From the NCBI RefSeq assembly GCF_052115385.1, contig NZ_JBFRGP010000018.1, positions 4,666 through 68,665 of the forward strand: a stretch of DNA of 64,000 bases, read 5' to 3'. Position 1 is the first letter of the stretch. Each line of letters starts with the position of its first letter. The translations under genes were made by a program, and so were the position numbers. The notes below the pieces were generated by a model. It did no database searches and was not told where the DNA came from. It saw only the letters and a program-made list of their open reading frames with translations. This DNA comes from Dyella_D sp052115385 (lineage in GTDB: Bacteria; Pseudomonadota; Gammaproteobacteria; Xanthomonadales; Rhodanobacteraceae). Below are positions 58,142 through 64,000 of the stretch, piece after piece.

Positions 58142-59086
58142 TTATGCGCTGGCAGCGTCGATCTGCGCAATCTCATTCGCACTCAGCTGCACCCGCACCG
58201 CCCCCAGCAGCTCATTGAGCTGCTCCACACTCGTCGCACTCGCAATCGGCGCCGTAATCCCCGGCCGCGCAATCAACCACGCCAACGCCACCTGCGACGG
58301 CGTCGCGCGATGCGCCTTCGCCACCTCGTCCAACGCCGCAAGCACGCCGAAACCGCGCGGATTGAGGAATTTCTGCACCGCCCCGGCACGCGCCGTGCTC
58401 TTGCCCAGATCCGTCTCGCTGCGGTACTTGCCGCTGAGAAACCCGCTGGCCAGCGCGTAGTAATTGATCACGCCAACTTGCTCCTTCAGCACCAGCGGCT
58501 CCAGCTCCTTCTCGTAAGCGCCGCGCACCATCAGGTTGTACTCAGGCTGCAGGCTCTCGTAGCGCGGCAAGTTGTGGCGGGCGGAAACCGCCAGCGCCTC
58601 GGCGAACCGATCCGCGTTGTAGTTGGAAGCGCCGATCACGCGCACCTTGCCCTGCTCGATCAGCCGCCCGAACGCGCCGAGGGTTTCATGCAGCGGCACG
58701 CTGGCGTCGTCCTCGTGCGCCTGGTACAGGTCGATATGGTCGGTCTGCAGGCGCTTGAGCGAACCCTCCACCGCCTGCTGGATATTCAGCGGCGCCAGGC
58801 CGCGGTGCTCCACCCACTTGGCCACCTTGGTGGCGATCACCACGCGCTCGCGCTTGCCGCTCTGCCTGAGCCATTTGCCGATGATGGTTTCCGACTCGCC
58901 GCCGCGGTTGCCGGGCGCCCACGCCGAATACACGTCGGCGGTGTCGATCAGGTTGAAGCCCGCGTCGACGAACTGATCCAGCAGTTCGAACGAGCGCTTT
59001 TCGTCGACGCTCCAGCCGAACACGTTGCCGCCGAAGGCGAGCGGGGCGATGGAGAGTTCCGAGCGGCCGAGGCGGCGGTGTTGCAT
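58142..59086 (-). CDS. Aldo/keto reductase
   Basis: 314 residues from the ATG at 59086, with AGGAAA upstream. It is a TIM-barrel NADPH oxidoreductase: DTADVYSAW (catalytic Asp and Tyr), VVIATKV (Lys), DLYQAHEDD (His), GASNYNADRF and PIASATSVEQL (NADP-binding end). It is the YajO/AKR11-like subfamily, reducing aldehydes or ketones. Upstream (- strand) is a 66-residue small gene. No operon partner gives a substrate. Confidence 0.92.
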   Translation of the reverse strand: MQHRRLGRSELSIAPLAFGGNVFGWSVDEKRSFELLDQFVDAGFNLIDTADVYSAWAPGNRGGESETIIGKWLRQSGKRERVVIATKVAKWVEHRGLAPLNIQQAVEGSLKRLQTDHIDLYQAHEDDASVPLHETLGAFGRLIEQGKVRVIGASNYNADRFAEALAVSARHNLPRYESLQPEYNLMVRGAYEKELEPLVLKEQVGVINYYALASGFLSGKYRSETDLGKSTARAGAVQKFLNPRGFGVLAALDEVAKAHRATPSQVALAWLIARPGITAPIASATSVEQLNELLGAVRVQLSANEIAQIDAASA

Positions 59087-59162
59087 GGCGGCGTTTCCTG
59101 TAGCGGGGAAGTGGGAGCGCCGTGGGCGCCTCCAGGAAACTTGCCGCCCCGTTCGAGCCAAT

Positions 59163-59363
59163 TCAAGTCGGCGTACAGGCTCCGCCACCGCAAGCCGCGA
59201 TCCGCGCGGTGTCGACATGCCGCGTGCGTGCTGCTTTTTCCTTGCGCGACCGCACTTCGCGCGGCTTCTGCTCGGCTTCCGGCGCCGCGGCCAGGCGGCG
59301 CGCCAGCTTGGCGTCGGCGATATGGCCGTGCAGGAACAGCAGGTCGTTCCAGATCGAACTCAT
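59163..59363 (-). CDS. Small hypothetical protein, strong ribosome site
   Basis: 66 residues from the ATG at 59363. GGGAGG lies five bases before the ATG, a near-ideal ribosome site that argues for a real gene. Sequence starts MSSIWNDLLFLHGHIADAKL and is basic in the middle (KPREVRSRKEKAARTRH), with Cys/Gly near the end. It is divergent from the LysR gene at 59471 and lies before the aldo/keto reductase. No family recognised; the LysR protein may control it. Confidence 0.6.
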   Translation of the reverse strand: MSSIWNDLLFLHGHIADAKLARRLAAAPEAEQKPREVRSRKEKAARTRHVDTARIAACGGGACTPT

Positions 59364-59470
59364 GGCAGCCTCCCGGTGGTCTCCGCCATCTGGCGGTTTG
59401 TTCAAGATAGACAGCCGCCAGGCCGCGACAAAGCGATATATTCGCAAGCCAGACTTGAGGGATATTCAAG

Positions 59471-60397
59471 ATGGCACGGATCTCGCTGGACCTCTTGCAG
59501 CAGTTCGTCAGCGCCGCGCGGCTGGGCAATCTGTCGCGTGCGGCCGAGCAGGCCAACCTCACCGTCAGCGCGCTCAGCCACCAGATCCGCCAGCTGGAGC
59601 AGCGCCTGGAACGCAAGCTGTTCGACCGCGGCCCGCGCGGCGTGCAGCTCACCGCCGAGGGCCGCCGGCTGCTGGAAGCGGTGGGCCATCACTTCGAAGG
59701 CATCGACCGCGCGATGACCAGCTATCGCTGCCGCCGCGAGGAAGCACTCACCCTCAGCGCCAGCCCCGGCGTGATGAGCAGCTGGCTGGTGCCGCGGCTG
59801 GCGCGGCTGGTGGCGGCGCATCCGGAGCTGGAGCTCAATCTGCAATCGAGCTCGCTGCTGGTGGATTTCGAGCGCGATCCGGTCGATGCCGCCGTGCGCT
59901 ACGGCCGCGGCGTGTGGGAGGGCGTGGAAAGCGAGCATCTGTTCGGCGAGTGGATCGCGCCGGTGGCCTCCACCGCCCTGCTGGAACGCATGCGCGATGC
60001 CGACCCGGACGATCTCGGCGCCTGGCCGCTGCTGGGCGACCCGGGCAATCGCTGGCGCGACTGGTTCGAAGTGTTCGGCGGCACGCCGCCGCCGCGCTAC
60101 GTGGCGCAGTTCGACACCACCGACGCCCTGCAGCGCGGCGCACTGGAAGGCATGGGCGTGGCGCTGGGCCGCATGGTCACCGCGCGTCCGCTGGTCGCGG
60201 CCGGGCTGCTGCACGTGCTGGGCGAGCGCTATCTGCCGATCACCGAGGCCTACTACCTGGTGTATCCGCCGCGTTCGCTGGAGCACGCCGGCCTGCGCAT
60301 CTTCCGTGACTGGATCCGCTGCGAGGCCGAGGCCTATGCGCGGGACATGGCCGATGCGTCGAGCCGCCGCGCTGCCGCCCGTGCCGCGTTGCCTTAG
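59471..60397 (+). CDS. LysR-family transcriptional regulator (GcvA-like)
   Basis: 308 residues. The HTH is at residues 4-63 (SLDLLQQFVSAARLGNLSRAAEQANLTVSALSHQIRQLEQRLERKLFDRG), followed by the effector domain with DAAVRYGRGVW, seen in GcvA-type regulators. It is divergent from the small gene (59363) and the aldo/keto reductase, with 107 bases between, so it may activate them. A terminator follows at 60406. Confidence 0.9.
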   Translation: MARISLDLLQQFVSAARLGNLSRAAEQANLTVSALSHQIRQLEQRLERKLFDRGPRGVQLTAEGRRLLEAVGHHFEGIDRAMTSYRCRREEALTLSASPGVMSSWLVPRLARLVAAHPELELNLQSSSLLVDFERDPVDAAVRYGRGVWEGVESEHLFGEWIAPVASTALLERMRDADPDDLGAWPLLGDPGNRWRDWFEVFGGTPPPRYVAQFDTTDALQRGALEGMGVALGRMVTARPLVAAGLLHVLGERYLPITEAYYLVYPPRSLEHAGLRIFRDWIRCEAEAYARDMADASSRRAAARAALP

Positions 60398-60405
60398 AAT
60401 GCGCG

Positions 60406-60433
60406 CGCCGGCCGCCAGGGCCGGCGTTTTTTT
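60406..60433 (+). terminator. Intrinsic terminator of the LysR gene
   Basis: CGCCGGCC-GCCAG-GGCCGGCG followed by seven T. It starts 9 bases past the LysR stop. Confidence 0.9.
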
Positions 60434-60564
60434 GGGCGTTGGCGGGCCAGGTTCCGAAACCTCCCTACCTACACGCCGCACTCACTGTCCATCGACCAAA
60501 CGTATACATGGCCAGCACGAAAACGCGTGCTAGCCTCCAACAGGCACCTTTCGGAAACGCCCCC

Positions 60565-61461
60565 ATGCCGACGATCCGCCACTTCGCCCCCGTGCTCGCC
60601 GCCGCCCTGCTCGCCGCCTGTACCGGCAACTCCCTGCCCGCCGCCGCCCTGGACGCGCAGCAGGACCAGCCGGCCGGCGGCCTGGTGCCCCCCACCAGCG
60701 CCAACGACTTCACCTCGGCCCAGCTCGACAACGTGCTGGCCGGCAGCTGGCGCTCGGAGAAGAACCGTGCGCGCGACGTCTATCGGCACCCGAAGGGCAC
60801 GCTGCAGTTCTTCGGCATCCGCCCGGACCTGAAAGTCATCGAGATCACCCCCGGCGGCGGCTGGTACAGCGAGATCCTCGCTCCGCTGCTGAAGGACAAC
60901 GGCAGCTACACCGCCGCGGTGAAGAAGTCCGGCAACGAAGCCGGCGACGGCGGCCTGCGCGCGAAGTTCGCGGCCGACCCGGAGCACTACGGCAAGGCGC
61001 AGATCATCGAGTACGACCCCAAGGCGCCCGCCTTCGGCGCGGCCGGCAAGGCCGACATGGTGCTGACCTTCCGCAACGTGCATAACTGGGTGGAGGACAA
61101 CAGCGCCCCCACCATGTTCAAGGCCTTCTACACCGCACTGCGCCCCGGCGGCGTGCTCGGCGTGGCCGACCATCGCGCCGCCGACGGCGCCAAGCTCGAA
61201 GACGTGAAGGAAAGCGGCTACCTGCCCACCGCCTACGTGATCAAGCTCGCCACCGACGCCGGCTTCAAGCTGGAAGGCCAGAGCGAGATCAACGCCAACC
61301 CGAAGGACACCAAGGATTACCCCAAGGGCGTGTGGACGCTGCCGCCGACGCTCACCCTCGGCGAGCAGGACAAGGCCAAGTACCTGGCGATCGGCGAGTC
61401 CGACCGCATGACGCTGCGCTTCGTCAAACCGGAAGCCCCGGCGCAGACCGCCGCGCACTGA
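60565..61461 (+). CDS. Predicted exported lipoprotein with class I SAM-methyltransferase-like fold
   Basis: 298 residues from the ATG at 60565. The N-terminus PVLAAALLAAC is a lipoprotein signal (Cys19). The remainder looks like a class I methyltransferase: the motif-I-like VIEITPGGGWYSEILAPLL, motif-IV-like DMVLTFRNVHNW and YTALRPGGVLGVADHRA. Such proteins are annotated as methyltransferases, but SAM is not known in the periplasm, so the predicted location is at odds with a SAM-dependent role. The GxGxG of motif I is altered to TPGGGW. A ribosome site is weak. The pseudouridine synthase gene follows after 9 bases. Confidence 0.8.
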   Translation: MPTIRHFAPVLAAALLAACTGNSLPAAALDAQQDQPAGGLVPPTSANDFTSAQLDNVLAGSWRSEKNRARDVYRHPKGTLQFFGIRPDLKVIEITPGGGWYSEILAPLLKDNGSYTAAVKKSGNEAGDGGLRAKFAADPEHYGKAQIIEYDPKAPAFGAAGKADMVLTFRNVHNWVEDNSAPTMFKAFYTALRPGGVLGVADHRAADGAKLEDVKESGYLPTAYVIKLATDAGFKLEGQSEINANPKDTKDYPKGVWTLPPTLTLGEQDKAKYLAIGESDRMTLRFVKPEAPAQTAAH

Positions 61462-61470
61462 GCGCGGCGC

Positions 61471-62007
61471 ATGCTGCTGGCGCTCAACAAGCCGTTCAAC
61501 GTGCTGTGCCAGTTCAGTCCCGACGGGGACAAGCGGACGCTGGCCGAATTCGTGCGGCAGAAGGATGTGTATCCGGCGGGGCGGCTCGATTTCGACAGCG
61601 AAGGCCTGCTGCTGCTGACCGATGACGGGCGCCTCGCGCACCAGCTCACCGACCCGCGGCACAAGCAGCCGAAGACGTATCTGGTGCAGGTCGACGGGGC
61701 GATCACCGACGACGCGGTGGCGCAGTTGCAGCGCGGCGTGACGCTCAACGATGGGCCGACCTTGCCCGCGGGAGCCGAGCATGCGGCCGAACCGGAATGG
61801 CTGTGGCCGCGCGATCCGCCGGTGCGGTTCCGTCAAAGCATCCCCACCAGCTGGATCAGCGTGACCCTGCGCGAAGGGCGCAACCGGCAGGTGCGGCGGA
61901 TGACGGCGGCGGTGGGGTTTCCGACCTTGCGCTTGATACGGGTGAGTGTGGGTGGGTATGCGCTGGATGGGTTGGCGCCGGGCGGGACGCGAGTCCTCGC
62001 GCCTTAG
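61471..62007 (+). CDS. rluE: RluE-like 23S rRNA pseudouridine synthase
   Basis: 178 residues. The RsuA/RluB family core has LLALNKPFNVLCQFS, the catalytic Asp40 in GRLDFDSEGLLLLT, and the C-terminal SWISVTLREGRNRQVRRMTAAVGFPTLRLIRVSVGGYAL. No N-terminal S4 domain is present, which fits RluE (E. coli pseudouridine 2457 of 23S rRNA). It is a few tens of residues shorter than the E. coli enzyme. It is 9 bases after the methyltransferase-like gene and may be co-transcribed. Confidence 0.9.
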   Translation: MLLALNKPFNVLCQFSPDGDKRTLAEFVRQKDVYPAGRLDFDSEGLLLLTDDGRLAHQLTDPRHKQPKTYLVQVDGAITDDAVAQLQRGVTLNDGPTLPAGAEHAAEPEWLWPRDPPVRFRQSIPTSWISVTLREGRNRQVRRMTAAVGFPTLRLIRVSVGGYALDGLAPGGTRVLAP

Positions 62008-62048
62008 CCGATTCCGACGCAGGCCCGAATGACGAGCGAAATCGCAGG

Positions 62049-62215
62049 CGCAGGTTGGGGTGAGCTGCAGGCGAACCCCAACATTGCGGTGACCGATGTA
62101 TCGCACTGTTGGGGTTACGGGCTGCATCAGCAGCCCGCCCTTCGGGCCATCCGCTACGCGGATGTTCGCTACGGCATCCTGCCTTCGCAGTCGCTTTGCT
62201 CACCCCAACCTACGC
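62049..62215. repeat. Family B repeat, copy 4 (long form)
   Basis: CGCAGGTTGGGGTGAGCTGC and CTCACCCCAACCTACGC as outer arms; the core GGGCTGCATCAGCAGCCCGCCCTTCGGGCCATCCGCTACGCGGATGTTCGCTACGGCATCCTG is the inverse of copy 1's core. Its right end supplies the stop codon of the small - strand gene at 62210. Confidence 0.85.
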
Positions 62216-62488
62216 CGGTTGCAACTGCAGCCACTGCATCCGCAGATGCGCCTGCGTCGCGCAGCGCGTGCCCATTTCGATAAATGCCGTGATGCTTTCC
62301 AACATGATCGGCAGGCGCTGCGCATCGACACTGCCATGCTCGTCGACCAGCTCCGCCAACAGCCGAATGGCGTTGTATGCGAACTGCAGCCACTCGGTGG
62401 CATCGTTCAACAGCGCGTCCGGCCCCGCATCGGGGTCGGAGAAGTAATTCACGTGGCGGGTGATCCACGGTTCGCCAAAGGTATCCAT
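62210..62488 (-). CDS. Small alpha-helical hypothetical protein
   Basis: 92 residues from the ATG at 62488, with AAGGAG six bases upstream. Helical: ALLNDATEWLQFAYNAIRLLAELVDEHG and RLPIMLESITAFIEMGTRCATQ. Its helix layout resembles DUF3077/DUF6124-type proteins of pseudomonads, but I do not claim membership. The stop codon (TAG) lies in the outer arm of a family B repeat, so the repeat may have replaced the natural 3' end. Confidence 0.7.
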   Translation of the reverse strand: MDTFGEPWITRHVNYFSDPDAGPDALLNDATEWLQFAYNAIRLLAELVDEHGSVDAQRLPIMLESITAFIEMGTRCATQAHLRMQWLQLQPA

Positions 62489-62715
62489 AAGCAACTCCTT
62501 GCCAGGCGCCGCATCTTCGTTTCCTAAAACGGCACGCCGCCAAACAGCACGACGTGCCGCCGACCTTACGGACTCGAAGATTCACCGACGGCCCAAAGAC
62601 TGGGCGCCGGGCGGCTTGATTGATGAAGTGGGTTGCGGCGTCAGCCGTTTTCGCCGTCGCGCAGGGCGACGTGCCGGGTAGGACGGCTCGGAATAATTCC
62701 TGCGAAAACTCTTAG
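62489..62715. other. Intergenic region before the IS110-type copy
   Basis: No gene is apparent. The promoter of the 62488 gene should be near 62500-62560. The left end of the insertion element is probably within this stretch or just past it, but I cannot place it. Confidence 0.3.
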
Positions 62716-63699
62716 GCCGCGGTTCTTCAACCGTGTCCGCGATGTGGGCCAGGCGAGCTGATCCGTCTGCAGATTAAGCGTGCGAAATTCTTGGACTACT
62801 TCGCCAATCGGCGACCCTGCCTGATTGGCATGGAGGCCTGCGGCGGAGCACAGCATTGGGCGCGTCGGCTGATGGCTATGGGGCATACCGTCAGACTACT
62901 TCCTGCTCAGCAGGTGCGGCCGTTTGCCGTAGGCAACAAAAACGACGCCGCTGACGCGCGTGCGATCTGGATGGCGGTGCAGCAACCCGGTATCCGAGCG
63001 GTGGCCGTGAAGACCGAAGCTCAGCAGGCCGTGCTGGCGCTGCACCGGATGCGCCAGCAACTGGTGAAGTTCCGCACCGCGCAGATGAATGGGCTACGCG
63101 GTCTGTTGGCCGAGTACGGCGAGGTGATGCCTAAAGGTCGTGCTGCGCTGACCAAGGCGATTCCCTTGGTGCTCGGGCGACTGACTGATCGATTGCCTAC
63201 GGTGCTGATCGAGACCCTGCGCGAGCAATACGCGCGCATTGGCCAGATGGAAAGCCATATCGCCGATATTGAGCGCAGGCTGCACCTCTGGCATCGAAGC
63301 GATGAAGACTGTCAACGGATCGCTGCGATCCCCGGCGTGGGTCTGCTGACCGCCACGGCGGCTGTGGCCACCATGGGCGACCCGCGTGCTTTCCATTCTG
63401 GCCGAGAGTTCGCCGCTTGGCTTGGCCTGGTGCCGCAACAAACGGGCTCGGGCGGACACGTGAAACTCTTGGGCATCAGTAAGCGGGGAGACACCTACTT
63501 GCGGACCTTGCTGATCCATGGGGCGCGTTCGGTGCTGGTGCATAGCCAAAAGCCATCGCCATGGATGTCGGCCATCCTTCAGCGCCGCTCGATCAACGTC
63601 GCAGCGGTAGCACTCGCCAACAAGATCGCGCGCACGCTATGGGCACTCATCGCCCATCGGCGGCTCTATCAGCCTGGATATGCGAGTCACCCGGCCTAG
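62716..63699 (+). pseudogene. IS110-family transposase, N-terminally broken
   Basis: The coding frame is open from 62716 with no plausible ATG until TTG 62791. The body is a DEDD transposase of the IS110/IS1111 family: MEACGG (Glu), GNKNDAADARAI (the two Asp), and the C-terminal Transposase_20 region AIPGVGLLTATA, REFAAWLGLVPQQTGSGGHVKLLGISKRGDTYLRTLLIHGAR. The first ~35 residues, with the initial RuvC-like Asp (IGLDLAK), are missing from this frame. The upstream end reads GELIRLQIKRAKFLDYF. A frameshift or deletion near 62745-62755 is likely, so the element is probably inactive. The stop is at 63697-63699. Confidence 0.8.
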
Positions 63700-64000
63700 A
63701 TGGGCCACAACACGGATGTCCCGCTTTTGACGGCGGAAGGTTCTTTTCAAGGTTGCGCAAGGTTCGTAACGAAGTGATGGCCAAACAGGTCGGACCGTGA
63801 TCCGCCAAGCCTGGATACGGCACAGGACTTCAAGTCCAAGCGAGTAATGAGGCGCGGGTCAGCGAATTCCATCAGGGCCAGCAGGCATAAGGCCTGCAAC
63901 TACAGGCCGAATACATAACTGCAACCGTGTCCTGTTGCTTCATCACACAGCCAAGGATCTTGCCAAACGGGAGGCGTCCATACATGACGTATGATCTGGC
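63700..64000. mobile_element. Noncoding 3' flank of the IS110-type copy
   Basis: Three hundred bases without a credible gene. In IS110/IS1111 elements noncoding ends carry the bridge RNA and junction sequences, so part of this region may be the element's right end. The boundary is not visible; no terminal inverted or direct repeats are expected for IS110. Confidence 0.35.

Noticed and set aside
1..64000. tRNA, rRNA and riboswitch genes
   Set aside because: Scanning the intergenic stretches gave no cloverleaf with a GTTC-type T loop and no known riboswitch core. A covariance search would be needed to exclude small RNAs.

Overview
The window is GC-rich chromosomal DNA from a gammaproteobacterium of the Xanthomonadales (Lysobacterales), most likely Rhodanobacteraceae (Dyella, Frateuria or Luteibacter type). 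This placement is an inference. It rests on the Xps-type order of the type II secretion (T2SS) cluster (E-F-G-H-I-J-K-L-M-N-D), the TonB-receptor and protease content, and two families of dispersed intergenic palindromic repeats.

Layout. 1-3671 (-): a secreted RHS/YD-repeat protein whose 3' end lies outside the window. 4000-10317 (+): a four-gene unit of beta-helix lipoprotein, diheme cytochrome c lipoprotein, TonB-dependent receptor and coniferyl-type aldehyde dehydrogenase. Its physiological role is not established, and it looks like an uptake plus periplasmic oxidation pathway. 10460-13124: a TetR regulator, an SDR and a zinc-free quinone-oxidoreductase-like enzyme, with a matching 16-bp operator at tetR and at the SDR. 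13312-20576: a small secreted protein, FadL, YcgL, a large membrane ankyrin protein and a GT9 glycosyltransferase. 20952-24881: a CPA2 antiporter, then LysR divergent from a DUF4865-tautomerase pair. 25072-32524: hemB; an orphan sugar-type ABC ATPase divergent from GH1 beta-glucosidase and glucokinase around a perfect LacI-type palindrome; and hrpB.

32627-43639 (-) is a complete xps-like T2SS operon from gspE to gspD (gspC is absent) with stop/start overlaps at most junctions from gspI to gspM. Directly upstream (43876-54459, -) are two tandem paralogous copies of a three-gene module: a small secreted protein, an HExxH metalloprotease with PA-like and C-terminal PPC-like regions, and a YadA-type trimeric adhesin. 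An S8 serine protease follows (55063-56694). The secreted proteases are plausible T2SS clients, so 32-57 kb reads as a secretion and surface-attachment island.

57200-64000: tatD between inverted repeat copies, aldo/keto reductase, a small ORF, LysR, a predicted exported lipoprotein with a methyltransferase-like fold, an RluE-like pseudouridine synthase, a small hypothetical protein, and an N-terminally broken IS110-family transposase at the right edge. No rRNA, tRNA or CRISPR was seen. Start sites were chosen by Shine-Dalgarno position, family length and overlap with neighbours.
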